64,000 bases of DNA, taken from the NCBI RefSeq assembly GCF_041381155.1, contig NC_091135.1:59804567-59868566 (forward strand), in the 5' to 3' direction. Shown here in pieces: positions 44,070 through 56,489 of the stretch. Each line of letters begins with the position of its first letter. The first letter of the stretch is position 1. The stretch comes from Argopecten irradians (lineage: Eukaryota; Mollusca; Bivalvia; Pectinida; Pectinidae). A program made the position numbers and the translations under genes. The notes beneath the pieces were generated by a model. That model did not search any database. It was given only the letters and a program-made list of their open reading frames with translations, and was not told where the DNA came from.

Positions 44070-45510
44070 CTTTTAGGAGACTTCTAGGATTAGTTCATGC
44101 GCTATAAATTGTATGACGGTACGTGTTCTTTGAGATGTAGAACAATGTTAAGAATGAGTTATCAGCCGACTCTATATACAGTTACGTTTCTGTTCTTATT
44201 TGAACATCCCATATCATGTTATATAATAATGTAAGTTGCTAATGTTATGAATTAATTGAACTGAATTTTAATTGATTGTTTTAAACGGTTTCACATTAGA
44301 AATGACACCAAACACTTCGTTCAAATTCCTTGTGTATTCTGTTTATTCAAATTCCTTGTGTATTTTGTTTAATGTTGAAAATTTGCCTAAATACATCCTG
44401 GTGTGGTTGATACATGTGGTTCCGTCTTCGGGGGGACTCTCCACTCCCCTCACCCCGTCTTCGGGGGGACTCTCCACTCCCCTCACCCCGTATTCGAATG
44501 CAATTGTCCGCTACAATCTCCAGAGGTGTGTCGACTGAGGTGATCAAGTCCCAGCCAATCTAGAATCAATGCAACACATTTGATATGCAGAAATACTTGT
44601 GTTGGACTTTCCAGTGCTCCTCTCGCTTTCACCATAACCACAATTAATTAAGCCATTTCAGCTTCTCTGCACAGAAATCTGTCAACATCGACTGCCCTAC
44701 CAAATCCCGGTATCTCGCCTCCACTGGAAGGCACCACGCTTCCCATCCTCTCTGCTGACAGTTTGCTACCATATCCTGGTATTTGGCCCACTGCTCATAA
44801 CCATCACCCATCTGTTATCCCCGATGTACTGTAAACTCCTCCAAGGTAACCTGTTATATGACCTTTGGTTTGTCACTGTTACCTCTGGTGGAAACCGCGT
44901 ACACCCTCCGCAATTTGCTCACAACTGCCATTCCCCAGCCGTACTAACGATCCCACTCCCTTCCACAGTAACTTATTTCGTGCTCTGTTCTCCTGTTCGG
45001 ACAAAATTGTCCTTTCCTGTTCTTCACCATTGCATCTATAGCTACATGAGCAGATAAAACTTTATTCCGGTGCCAATAGAGCGTGATCGACAGATTGTAC
45101 TCTACATTTGCTGGTTTGCCACAGTCTGCAGTTGGGGTTCTCTGACATTCTTCATGCTACCAAGTTTGTTGACGAAGGTATACGTCATACACTGATTTCT
45201 GCTGAAACTATTTTATCTATACATCTAAGGACCAGATATCACTTAATGTTAGCTTCTATATAGACGAACACTTTCCCAGCTAGTTTAGCCAACTGTCCTG
45301 CTTCTTTATTAATGGTGAAATGATTTCCCTTTGTGCTAGGCTCCGTATTATTAAAAAAATGAACATCTCCCATTTATGGTTGCACAAAATTGACGTCGGC
45401 AACTCGATGGCAGAAATATGCCACCATACAATACTTGCCTATACATCGATATAATAGTTTTGAGCAATTTTCGTTATCAGTGTATTCCCAAAATCAAATT
45501 TAAAAAAAAA
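44070..45510. other. Intergenic, with one 31-bp direct duplication
   Basis: A duplicated unit (CCGTCTTCGGGGGGACTCTC plus CACTCCCCTCA) lies at about 44,425-44,490. No coding exon recognised. Confidence 0.4.
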
Positions 45511-45516
45511 ACCAAA

Positions 45517-47406
45517 CAAGAGATCCCAGAGGGATCTTGGCGCCCACCAAAGATTGATCTATGTCTGACAAATGAAAGAGGGATCTTTTCTCTGCTTTTC
45601 AAACTTACAATTCTTTTTTCTGCTTTTCAAACTTTAAACTATCAAAATCCAAGATGGTGGTCGCAAAATGCAATAGGCAGAACTAGGGTCCTAGAGGAAC
45701 CTACATATGATATTTGAGAACAATCCCTTCAATACTTTCTGAGAAATAGCGGTAACAAACTTTAACTATCAAAATCCAAGATGGCCACCGGTCGGCCATC
45801 TTGTTGACCGATCAGTCCCAAAATGCAATATGCACAACTGGGGTCCTAGGGGAACCTACATATGAAATTTGAGAAAGATCCCTTCAGTGCTTTCTGAGAA
45901 ATAGCGGTAACAAACTTTAACTATCAAAATCCAAGATGGCTACCTGGCGGCCATATTGTTGACCGATCAGTCCCAAAATGCAATATGCACAACTGGGGTC
46001 CTAGGGGAACCTACATATGAAATTTGAGATAGATCCCTTTAGTGCTTTTTGAGAAATAGCGGTAACAAACTTTAACTATCAAAATCCAAGATGGCTACCT
46101 GGCGGCCATCTTGTTGACTGATCAGTCCCAAAATGCAATATGCACTACTAGGGTCCTAGGGGAACCTACATATGAAATTTGAGAACAATCCCTTCAATAC
46201 TTTCTGAGAAATTGCCGTAACAAACTTTAACTATCAAAATCCAAGATGGCTGCTTGTCGGCCATCTTGTAGACCGATCAGTCCCAAAATGCAATATGCAC
46301 AACTAGGGTCCTAGAGGAACCTACATATGAAATTTGAGAACAATCCCTTCAATACTTTCTGAGAAATAGCGGTAACAAACTTTAACTATCAAAATCCAAG
46401 ATGGCCACCGGTCGGCCATCTTGTTGACCGATCAGTCCCAAAATGCAATATGCACAACTGGGGTCCTAGGGGAACCTACATATGAAATTTGAGAAAGATC
46501 CCTTCAGTACTTTCTGAGAATTAGCCGTAACAAACTTTAACTATCAAAATCCAAGATGGCGGCTGGTCGGCCATCTTGTTGACCGATCAGTCCCAAAATG
46601 CAATATGCACAACTAGGGTCCTACGGAAACCTACATATGAAATTTGAGAAAGATCCCTTCAATACTTTATGAGAAATAGCGGTAACAAACTTTAACTATC
46701 AAAATCCAAGATGGCTGCCTGGCGGCCATCTTGTTGACCGATCAGTCCCAAAATACAATATGCACAACTAGGGTCCTAGGGGAACCTACATATGAAATTT
46801 GAGAAAGATCCCTTCAGTGCTTTCTGAGAAATAGCGGTAACAAACTTTAACTATCAAAATCCAAGATGGCTACCTGGCGGCCATCTTGTTGACCGATCAG
46901 TCCCAAAATGCAATATGCACTACTAGGGTCCTAGGGGAACCTACATATGAAATTTGAGAAAGATCCCTTCAGCACTTTCTGAGAATTAGCCGTAACAAAC
47001 TTTAACTATCAAAATCCAAGATGGCGGCTGGTCGGCCATCTTGTTGACCGATCAGTCCCAAAATGCAATATGCACAACTAGGGTCCTAGGGGAACCTACA
47101 TATGAAATTTGAGAAAGATCCCTTCAGTACTTTCTGAGAAATAGCGGTAACAAACTTTAACTATCAAAATCCAAGATGGCTGCCTGGCGGCCATCTTGTT
47201 GACCGATCAGTCCCAAAATACAATATGCACAACTAGGGTCCTAGGGGAACCTACATATGAAATTTGAGAAAGATCCCTTCAGTACTTTTAGAGAAATAGC
47301 GGTAACAAGAATTGTTAACGGACGGACGGACGGACGGACGGACGGACGACGGACCACGGACGAAAGGCGATTTGAATAGCCCACCATCATCAGATGGTGG
47401 GCTAAA
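45517..47406 (+). mobile_element. Tandem-repeat element, AAGAGATCCCAGAGGGATCTT / GGTGGGCT type
   Basis: Left end contains the palindrome AGATCCCAGAGGGATCT. Core: about 11 copies of a 155-bp unit (CTATCAAAATCCAAGATGGC, CGGCCATCTTGTTGACCGAT, CCTACATATGAAATTTGAGA). Right end: GGACGGACGG tract, then AGCCCACCATCATCAGATGGTGGGCT hairpin (arms AGCCCACCAT / ATGGTGGGCT) and an A run. Architecture mirrors the 38-41.5 kb element with unrelated core sequence. Confidence 0.9.
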
Positions 47407-47991
47407 AAAACAACGAAATTCTTCACATAAAACCAGAAAGGGCTACCAAGATTGATATAATGAAGCGGAGAGATAGCATCGATTATTAAAAACTGAATAA
47501 GGGAAAATACACATTCCCGTCGAGTGCCCAGGAAGCATGCTCCGTCAGTGTTAAATACAAGCCACATAGTAATGTATATGTGCAAACAATTATACTTTTT
47601 TAAATGAGATTTATTTGTATACAAACCTTAAAGCTACTATTGGTGTGTATTTGAATAGCTGTATATATGTCGTTTGGATCTATGTCATGGAGCATTCAAG
47701 CATGGCGTAAAACGCTATAAATAGAACTAACGTGGTAAGGCGAAGTAAATAATAACATCTAGAAGCAGTGTATCTAGGCCTTCGAACATTCTCGTGTTTT
47801 ATAATCTAACGTCATCTCATGTTCCGACGTTTGATTCCTTCACAGACAAGTAATGGTGCCTTGACGTCGTTCTTACTGATATTTTATATAACCAGTTCTG
47901 TATTCTACACAGTCGCAACATCAGGTCACGGAGAAAGGCGGGGTCGCGCAAAGTTTAGCTATCTGATGGATACTGTAAACAGTGCCCTATA
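47407..47991. promoter_or_regulatory. 5' region of the Mab-21/cGAS-like gene
   Basis: TATAAATA at 47,716-47,723, about 270 bp above the start codon, is a plausible TATA box. No spliced leader is obvious. Confidence 0.4.
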
Positions 47992-49461
47992 ATGGATGAC
48001 TGGGACGTTACAGCAACCCCGCCGAAGGTTCGCAAGACTCAAAATGTGGAGATAGCGTATTCCAGAACGGGAGAGCATGAAACTAAACATACAGAGGATA
48101 ATGTGAAAGTAGTACTTGAACGATTAATGCGAGACATATTAAATGTTGCAGATGATGCCGCACCCATTGAGCAGTACCTTTATAAAATGTTGGAATACTA
48201 TAAGGAACGAGCTGGGTCCGGCTTTGCGGCCCTCAATATTGTCGGTAGCACAGGGAACAAGTTGTATGTTCCAGAACGTGACTCGTGTGGATACTATCGG
48301 CTTGAGGTTGACGTTTTGTTTGAGAATCCACTAGAAGGAATGGTTATACCTGTTTTAGGTGAACGCCCTGTCGTGGCCTGGTTTGCCACTGACACCCTGG
48401 ACAACTCTCTGCCATTAGGTAGTGTGGTATTGCGGTTAGAACGTTATGACGGCCAATTCGGATCAGATTTCGAGGAGCGTGAATGGCTGCACAAACACGT
48501 GGAATCTGGCAAATTCCTTCTGTCCTCCATGCATTACTGGGGTGTGACGTCTTCACACAAGTCGATTTTGGGCGAACGGGAGGTGCTGGTTCACCCTTCA
48601 CCACTGCTACAACCACTTTTCAAAACGTTCAAATCAGAAAGAAAGAGTCTACTGCTTGGCGGGCAAAATTACGAATTCACTATACTCATGGATAAAGTAA
48701 TATCTGTCAGAATCCCGTGGCCCTCAGAAGCCGCCGAGTTCGGAACAAGACCCCGGAAATGGCCCGAGTCCAGCGTAATAAAAAAAGTCATTACAGATGG
48801 CTGTCATCTTGTACATAATCCTCATAATAGAGGGGGCACCTATTTTCTGGAGTGGAAGTACACGTTTTCAACATCGGAACAGGAAATTGTGCTCAATTTC
48901 ACACCTTTTCAGAGATCGTTATTTCTTGTCATTAAGCAAATGAAGCGTCTCTATCTAGACTACGGGACGTCGGAGATCGGAGAGCCATTGGCGGGCCTGA
49001 CAACCTATCATTTAAAGACTATCATGTTGTGGCTGAGTGAACGGTTGGATCCCACGTTATGGGAAACCTCACCACACAAATGTTTCATCATGTTCTTTCG
49101 CGATCTTGAGAAATGTCTGGACACTGGTGTCTGCTCGCATTACTTCATACCGAAAATCAACGTCATGCAGAGTGCTTGGAGCCCAAAGATGCTTCAAATG
49201 CATGAACACGTCTGGTTAGAGCAAAATGGTTCCGTCAGAGAGAAACTTCTGGAAACGGTAAGGGACATAATTGTCCGTCCGGAAAGGTATCTGACAGACG
49301 CTCTGCTTACAGCCATAGATAGTAAACACGTGATGGAGGCTAAAAAGGAGCCCGTCAGGACAAAAGGACATGGCAACTTATATGTAGAACTAGATATACT
49401 GGACCAAGCTATCGTCAAGCTGAATGACCAACGGGCTGTTAGGGAGTTGAACGGCACATAG
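47992..49461 (+). CDS. Mab-21/cGAS-like nucleotidyltransferase (cGLR candidate)
   Basis: Intact single exon, 489 residues. Nucleotidyltransferase core: helix, then NIVGSTGNKLYVPERDSCGY with G85-S86 as the likely GS motif, then RLEVDVLF with E105 and D107 as metal ligands, and a third acidic residue at D234 in ILMDKVISVRIPWP, the position of the cGAS third Asp (alignment by eye). Mab-21 C-terminal signatures: WPSEAAEFGTRPRKWPE (243-259), DGCHLVHNPH, EWKYTFSTSEQEIVLNF (287-303), TTYHLKTIMLWLSER. No cGAS-type zinc-binding Cys cluster is seen. With the triad intact it could make a cyclic dinucleotide on sensing a ligand, as reported for animal cGLRs; substrate and ligand cannot be told here. Bivalves have many such genes, often single-exon. 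AATAAA at 49,676. Confidence 0.87.
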   Translation: MDDWDVTATPPKVRKTQNVEIAYSRTGEHETKHTEDNVKVVLERLMRDILNVADDAAPIEQYLYKMLEYYKERAGSGFAALNIVGSTGNKLYVPERDSCGYYRLEVDVLFENPLEGMVIPVLGERPVVAWFATDTLDNSLPLGSVVLRLERYDGQFGSDFEEREWLHKHVESGKFLLSSMHYWGVTSSHKSILGEREVLVHPSPLLQPLFKTFKSERKSLLLGGQNYEFTILMDKVISVRIPWPSEAAEFGTRPRKWPESSVIKKVITDGCHLVHNPHNRGGTYFLEWKYTFSTSEQEIVLNFTPFQRSLFLVIKQMKRLYLDYGTSEIGEPLAGLTTYHLKTIMLWLSERLDPTLWETSPHKCFIMFFRDLEKCLDTGVCSHYFIPKINVMQSAWSPKMLQMHEHVWLEQNGSVREKLLETVRDIIVRPERYLTDALLTAIDSKHVMEAKKEPVRTKGHGNLYVELDILDQAIVKLNDQRAVRELNGT

Positions 49462-49675
49462 GCGATATATATATATACTGTCGTCACCATAGCGTTGCTG
49501 GTCATGTTTCAGTCTCACCTTTGTTTATTTTATAACGTGATACTGATTATTGTCAGATATTACCCACATCTGATGCGATCGGTTAATTAGGTCCTATGGG
49601 CTGGTGCACAGAGATGCTGTACTTTCTAATTCATAATTTAGTTTTCCGAATTTGTGCTAGATTTGACTGCGCTAA

Positions 49676-49681
49676 AATAAA
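49676..49681 (+). terminator. Polyadenylation signal of the Mab-21-like gene
   Basis: AATAAA about 215 nt past the stop codon. Confidence 0.5.
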
Positions 49682-49772
49682 TACATTTATATTTACAGTA
49701 TAATAATTAGAGTTACAGTTTACACGAATTCTCTGTGGATCGATGTAAGTCGATGAATGTGTTACATAATAC

Positions 49773-50249
49773 CAGAAACATATATATAGAGATTGGAAAC
49801 TCCTTCTTTGTCTTTGTTGACAGGCAGATGGACATTTTGCCTTGGCTAAATTCTTTTAATTGTATTCTATTAAACATGATATTTTTGCATCAAAACAAAG
49901 TTTAAGCATTATATCATGGTTTGATGTGATCAGTTTTCCAGATTGATGTTATTTAATATGATTTTTGAAAGCACGAAAATAAGCATTTTTATCTGGTTTT
50001 CTGAATAGCAGGCATTCAAAACCGGAAGTGCGTTTTGTTTTATTAATAAATAAGTTAAAATATTATTTTCTCTATCCAAAAGCGTACTCAAACCATCTAC
50101 AAATTACTGAACTTTTACAACATATCAAAGTTATTCTTTTGTATTCAACTATTTAAGAGTTTATCTAAAAACCACTAAGCATATAGAGAGGTACATCTGC
50201 CGATCGTAAAATTGGAGGAGTTGCCAATCTCGATGTATATATGTTTCTG
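49773..50249. mobile_element. MITE, 477 bp, with 7-bp target duplication
   Basis: Ends CAGAAACATATATA...GAGATTGG and the inverted CCAATCTCGATGTATATATG then TTTCTG, about 30 bp. Exactly flanked by ATAATAC on both sides (49,766-49,772 and 50,250-50,256). Terminal CAG and short duplication fit a hAT-like element (8 bp would be usual). No coding capacity. Confidence 0.85.
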
Positions 50250-50259
50250 ATAATACGCT

Positions 50260-51050
50260 ACCGACTAATCATGAAATACGCGTTACACACAAAGTTCTTA
50301 AACCAAAAACACATTCTTACAATTGACTTGTAGGAAAGAGAGTTTCACCACAGAAGAATTCATATTAGAAGCTTTATAACATTATGGACGTACCACAAAG
50401 CCAAAATGAATTATGATTTAGAAATCAAAATACACTTAAAAATAAAATCCAATAACAAAGACGATTTACTTTTGTATTGTACATGTCGTGCTAGAAAACA
50501 AATAAGTTTGAATTGCAAAGCACTCTTTATTTTTGATAATGTATCATAAATAAAGAGTGTTTTGCTCTAATTAATAATTGCTATATCTGGGTATATCAAA
50601 TACACGTAAAGCTAAAATTATCGTGTTTGCCTTAGTGTCTCCTCTTCCAAACTTCTCCCGTGACACCGCCTCACTGTTCGCTCCTGTGAGGAAGCCGTTG
50701 GGTTGTTCATGGCCAACACTAATAGAGATGACTTGTTTGCTCTTGTCTGTATATTGTGGTCGAAAGGGGTGTGTTATTCTTTGTGTTTGAGAATATCACG
50801 GTTACAGGGTAACTGTTAGTTACAACAAATTTTATGCATTGGGTTAGTAATTAGTAACGAGGTTTTATGCAATATTACAATTGCTTTATCCTTTTTAATA
50901 GGTAAATGTCATCCATCGTCTATACAAGAATTTTGGTTACAATTAAATACACCACCGCTATGAATTAAGTTTCTGGACTGAATGAAGGTAAACTGTTTTT
51001 AAAACTAAGGTATAAATTGAGAAAATACTGTGCTCTACCAGTATCAGAAT
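50260..51050. other. Intergenic, with one hairpin
   Basis: A stem at about 50,516-50,566 pairs GCAAAGCACTCTTTATTTTT with AAATAAAGAGTGTTTTGC. Otherwise no feature recognised. Confidence 0.5.
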
Positions 51051-51064
51051 GTAGCAGCCAGACC

Positions 51065-52085
51065 CCCAGTCAGACTTCTGAACACTAGCTGGATGTTGTA
51101 CCGATAAACCCCAGTCAGACCTCTGAATACTAGCTGGATGTTGTACCGATAAACCCCAGTCAGACCTCTGAACACTAGCTGGATGTTGTACCGATAAACC
51201 CCAGTCAGACCTCTGAATACTAGCTGGATGTTGTACCGATAAACCCCAGTCAGACCTCTGAATACTAGCTAGATGTTGTACCGATAAACCACGGTCAGAC
51301 CTCTGAACACTAGCTAGATGTTGTACCGATAAACCACGGTCAGACCTCTGAGCACTAGCTGGATGTTGTACCGATAAACCACGGTCAGACCTCTGAACAC
51401 TAGCTAGATGTTGTACCGATAAACCACGGTCAGACCTCTGAACACTAGCTGGATGTTGTACCGATAAACCACGGTCAGACCTCTGAACACTAGCTGGATG
51501 TTGTACCGATAAACCACGGTCAGACCTCTGAACACTAGCTGGATGTTCTACTGATAAACCCCAGTCAGACCTCTCAATACTAGCTGGATGTTCTACCGAT
51601 AAACCATGGTCAGACCTCTCAATACTAGCTGAGTGTTCTACCGATAAACCACGGTCAGACCTCTGAACACTAGCTGGATGTTCTACCGATAAACCCCAGT
51701 CAGACCTCTGAATACTAGCTGGATGTTCTACCGATAAACCATGGTCAGACCTCTGAATACTAGCTGGATGTTCTACCGATAAACCACGGTCAGACCTCTG
51801 AATACTAGCTGGATGTTGTACCGATAAACCACGGTCAGACCTCTGAACACTAGCTGGATGTTGTACCGATAAACCACGGTCAGACCTCTGAACACTAGCT
51901 GGATGTTCTACTGATAAACCCCAGTCAGACCTCTGAACACTAGCTGGATGTTCTACCGATAAACCCCAGACAGACCTCTGAATACTAGCTGGATGTTCTA
52001 CCGATAAACCCTGGTCAGACCTCTGAATACTAGCTGGATGTTCTACCGATAAACCATGGTCAGACCTCTGAACACCAGCCGGATG
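51065..52085. repeat. 45-bp minisatellite derived from a tRNA-like SINE head
   Basis: About 23 copies of a 45-bp unit; minus-strand unit begins GGTTTATCGGTAGAACATCC and continues AGCTAGTGTTCAGAGGTCTG. Because 45 is a multiple of 3 it gives a 378-codon minus-strand frame with a 15-residue period (LSVEHPASIQRSDRG), which is an artefact. At the right edge the minus strand reads ATAGCTCAATTGGTAGAACA TCCGGCTGG, a tRNA A-box region, showing the source of the unit. Confidence 0.92.
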
Positions 52086-52330
52086 TTCTACCAATTGAGC
52101 TATGTGTCAATGATAATCAATCAAGCCAAGTCCGACTACACTCTTCCCTTCTTTTTCAAAATCTTTGTCCTCAAAAGCCCAGACCAAAGGATGACAGCAT
52201 CCCTTTGGTATTTAGATGGTCGCCAATATTGCTTTAGGAGAGGAGAAATTTTATTGGCAATGGTTTTATCCAGGGACCTCAGAACACCAACTGGATGCTC
52301 TACCTGGTCAATAATGGTCACCCCATCAGT
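52085..52330 (-). repeat. tRNA-derived SINE remnants
   Basis: Minus strand: ATAGCTCAATTGGTAGAACA near 52,105-52,085 matches a tRNA D-arm/A-box, and a second related stretch, AGGTAGAGCATCCAGTTGGT then GTTCTGAGGTCCCTGG, lies at about 52,303-52,265. No complete cloverleaf or clear B-box was seen, so these are remnants and not tRNA genes. Confidence 0.6.
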
Positions 52331-52609
52331 CCAGTTCCACCACATCTCATACTTTGGTGATCCCACTGCTAGCAAAGAACAGAAACAAGACATTATGTAC
52401 AAGACTGCTTTATTTCGGCTGCCATCTTCACTGCATCCAAAATCATTATGCAAATCTGAATGCATATATAACAATAACAAGTTAGTTAAGAAACAAGGAG
52501 AGAGATCAACAGTTATATTACTCATGATGCAAAATTATCTGTTTACACACACAACTGTTCCAAAGTCCACACCTGAAGCCCAGGAAACACATTGCCAGCA
52601 GTAGTTACT

Positions 52610-53160
52610 GGCAATTTGCTTTCAGTTTTTTGTTTAGTTTTCAGGAAGATTTTAAATTTTGATATAATTTATCTATCAGAATATTACCCTTTAAAGTCGA
52701 ACATATACACATGGCAGCTATTCCTGAATTTTTTGTACAAGTCAAGTAGGATAGTTTCACAGGATTCCAACATGGTACTACAACATTGTAGCTAATGGTG
52801 AAGTCTAGACATCAAGTCTCCAAATAGGTAAGTATAAAGGTAATGATTCTATTTTTATAGATTATCTAATTATACAATGGAAGAATATCAGATGATAAAT
52901 AAGACTTCTATGGTAAAGCATGCCAAAGCCATCAAAAGTAAACAATATGTTAAGGAAATGGTCAACAGGATGTTTAAAAAGAAAATAAAATGCCACAACA
53001 AAATTACATAACCTCTATTGTCATACAAACTAGAATTGTTTTATAGTTCTATTCATATATGTATATTATATATTATTACACGCATTGGAATGGGAGCCAG
53101 ATCCCTGTGTTGTGCAAAGCAAGGATTTATTCCAGGTAATTTCAATGAATATACATCTCT
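52610..53160. other. Intergenic
   Basis: No gene or repeat recognised. Confidence 0.35.
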
Positions 53161-53167
53161 CTACTCA

Positions 53168-53678
53168 ACAAGAGATCCCAGAGGAATCTTTGCGCCCACC
53201 AAAGAATGATTTATGTCTTAACAATGGAAAGAGGGATCTTTTCTCTTCTTTTTAAACTTCAGAAATAGCGGTAACAAACTTCAAATACTACAATCCAAGA
53301 TGGCGGCCGGTGAACCATCTTGTTTGACTGATCGGTTCCAAAATGCAATATGCCCAACTAGGGCCTTAGAGGAACCTACATTTGAAAATTTGAGACAGAT
53401 CCCTTCAGTATATTCTGAAAATTGCAGTAACAAACATCAACTGCCAAAAGATGGCTGCCTGGCGGCCATATTGTTTTTGCGATCAGTCTGAAAATCAGCA
53501 TGACACTCCTAGGACCCTAGGGGAACTTGCAAATAAAATTTGAGACAGATCTCTGCAGTACTTTTTGAGAAATAGCGGTATTACTGTAACAAGTATTGTT
53601 TACAGATGGATGATGGACCACAGACCACGACGAAAGGTGATTTGAATAGCCAACCATCTGATGATGATGGGCTAAAAA
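53168..53678 (+). mobile_element. Short copy of the 45.5-47.4 kb tandem-repeat element
   Basis: Starts AAGAGATCCCAGAGGAATCTT and ends at the AGCCAACCATCTGATGATGATGG..GGGCTAAAAA hairpin-like end. Holds only about two to three diverged units, and a decayed GGAC tract. Confidence 0.85.
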
Positions 53679-53689
53679 GAAACAAACTC

Positions 53690-54580
53690 AATGAACTAAA
53701 ACAACAGTCATTAGATCTTCATAGTTACACATTAAGGCTCTTTAACAGTATTTTTTCTGTATAGAAAATGTCACAACTCGGAACAGCACATCACGTTAGA
53801 CTAAAAATCAACATATCTTGTAATCAAATCATTAAGCATACAAGGCAACAAATGTTATTAAGATGCATATTATACATACATTATCTACGTCTAATGATGG
53901 AATCTCAAAAAATACTTCTCTCAAGCACCATGGTATTAACTATGATATCTGTTTATATCTGTATGTACACACACAACATACAACAGGTCATCCATACAGC
54001 TGTACAGATACAAACAGTACTGTACAGATACACATACACAGACATTAGCTTCCTGATCAGGATGGAAAAATCAACTATTGACACTTAAAACAGAAATACA
54101 AAATATATACTACTGTAAATGTACCGTATTTATTATTGCGGTAGTTTTATTTTAGCACAAAGTCATATGTGCAGGGCTACATTTTGTGAAAGGAAATTTC
54201 TGTTAATGCGAACCAATGAATTGTGGTAATTTATATCTCCCCTCACCCCGCCCCCACTCCCTACTAATAAATCATACATTTGTTTACAGTAATTTGAATG
54301 AATCTTTTGTAATTGGATTTTGATCATGATTAAAAAACCCAGAAAAAGTTAAATCTAGAATTGCAATTATTCCATGATGTAGTTTCTAGTAATGTGTTAT
54401 TCATGGTTAAATATATATAAGAATAAACAATGTCTAAATAAATCTAAACTATGTGTATCTGCCTTCAATACAGAGGTATGTTGAATGTTCTTAAAACATT
54501 GTTCCCCTAGTCTGTTAATGATTTGATAGTACCACAAGTATAACCTGATGTCACTGTTACTACACGAGTCACTTGTTTTT
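53690..54580. other. Intergenic
   Basis: AT-rich; no gene or repeat recognised. Confidence 0.35.
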
Positions 54581-54583
54581 TAG

Positions 54584-55000
54584 GTCACCTGAGACGAAGT
54601 CTCAAGTGACCTATTCTAATCGCCTTTTGTCTGTCGTCGTCCGTCGTGCGTCGTCCGTCTGTAAACAATTTACATTTTCGACTTCTTCTCCAAAACTGCT
54701 GAAGCAATTTCAATGAAATTTTGCACAAACCTTCTAAGGCATAAGGCCAATCAAAATTGTGAATTATACGGTCCCCACCCCCCAGGGGACTGTGGGAGGG
54801 GCCAAAAGGGGTAAAATTGAGTAAAATTTCAAAAATCTTCTTCTCTACTCACAGATGTGGTAGAATCAAATACTCTTCATAGATAGAAAGGTCTTAAGGT
54901 CCTTTACAAAAATTGTGAATTATATGACCCTGGGATCTCACGTTTCCCCCTGGGGAAGGGGTCAAGTTTACTATAGTTTATATAGGGAAAACACATTTAT
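54584..55000 (+). mobile_element. Third hairpin-tipped element family, partial
   Basis: Starts with the hairpin AGGTCACCTGAGAC-GAA-GTCTCAAGTGACCT, then TCGTCGTCCGTCGTGCGTCG and two diverged copies of a unit containing CAAAAATTGTGAATTATA. Same order of parts as the 38-kb element. The right end is not recognised. Confidence 0.7.
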
Positions 55001-55129
55001 GAGCATTTTTTGCTCAATTAAGCATTGATGCCACTATTTTTTAATTTTATCGGGGTATGAAAAAAAAAATTGTTTGCAAGAAATTAAAAAATAGTGACAT
55101 CAATACTTATAATTAATAAAAGACTCAAA

Positions 55130-56485
55130 AAATGTTGATGTTACAGACCATGCGACAGAATGATGGTGTGGTTACAGACCATTAGACAGAGAATGACAAC
55201 GTGGTTACAGACCATTAGATAGAGAATGATTGAGTAGTTACAGACCATTAGACAGAAAATGACTGCTCGGTTACAGAACATTAGAGAGAGGATGACTGCG
55301 TGGTTACAGACCATCACACAGGATGACGACGTGGTTACACACCATCACACAGGATGACGACGTGGTTACAGACCATCAGACAGGATGACAGCGTGGTTAC
55401 AGACCATCAGACAGAATGACAGCGTGGTTACAGACCATCAGACAGAATGACAGCGTGGTTACAGACCATCAGACAGAATGACAGCGTGGTTACAGACCAT
55501 CAGACAGAATGACAGCGTGGTAACAGACCATCAGACAGGATGACGACGTGGTTACACACCATCACACAGAATGACGACGTGGTTACACACCATCACACAG
55601 GATGACGACGTGGTTACACACCATCACACAGGATGACGACGTGGTTACACACCATCACACAGGATGACGGCGTGGTTACAACAGACATCAGACAGATGAC
55701 AGACGAGGTTACAGACCATCAACGATGAACTGGTACAGACATCAGACAGAATGACAGCGTGGTTACAGACCATCAGACAGAATGACAGACGTGGTTACAG
55801 ACCATCAGACAGAATGACAGCGAGGTTACACACCATCAGACAGAATGACAGCGTGGTTACAGACCATCAGACAGAATGACAGCGTGGTAACAGACCATCA
55901 GACAGGATGACGACGTGGTTACACACCATCACACAGGATGACGACGTGGTTACACACCATCACACAGGATGACGACGTGGTTACAGACCATCAGACAGAA
56001 TGACAGCGAGGTTACAGACCATCAGACAGAATGACAACGTGGTAACAGACCATCACACAGAATGACGACGTGGTTACAGACCATCAGACAGAATGACGAC
56101 GTGGTTACAGACCATCACACAGGATGACGACGTGGTTACACACATCACACAGGATGACGACGTGGTTACACACCATCACACAGGATGACGACGTGGTTAC
56201 AGACCATCACACAGAATGACGACGTGGTTACACACCATCACACAGGATGACGACGTGGTTACAGACCATTCGACAGAGAATGACGGCTCGGTTACAGACC
56301 ATCAGACAGAGAATGACGGCGTGGTTACAGACCATTAGACAGAGAATGATGGCATGGTTACAGACCATTAGACAGAGAATGATGGCATGGTTACAGACCA
56401 TTAGACAGAGAATGATGGCATAGTTACAGACCATTAGGAAGAAGATAACAGTGTAGTTACAGCCCATTCGAGAGAGGATGACTGA
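55130..56485. repeat. 31-bp minisatellite, about 43 copies
   Basis: Unit GTGGTTACAGACCATCAGAC plus AGAATGACAGC, with subtypes (CACACACCATCACACAGGAT; ATTAGACAGAGAATG) arranged in blocks, so the array grew by local block expansion. Short frames across it are artefacts. Confidence 0.95.
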
Positions 56486-56489
56486 TTAT

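Noticed and set aside
50958..52094. 378-codon minus-strand frame with LSVEHPASIQRSDRG repeats
   Set aside because: It is the 45-bp minisatellite, whose length is a multiple of three; the unit traces to a tRNA-like SINE.
52085..52310. tRNA gene
   Set aside because: Only D-arm and anticodon-arm similarity; no paired acceptor stem or clear B-box.
52056..52604. 182-codon plus-strand and 129-codon minus-strand frames
   Set aside because: They overlap SINE remnants on opposite strands, with no splice support or recognisable domain.
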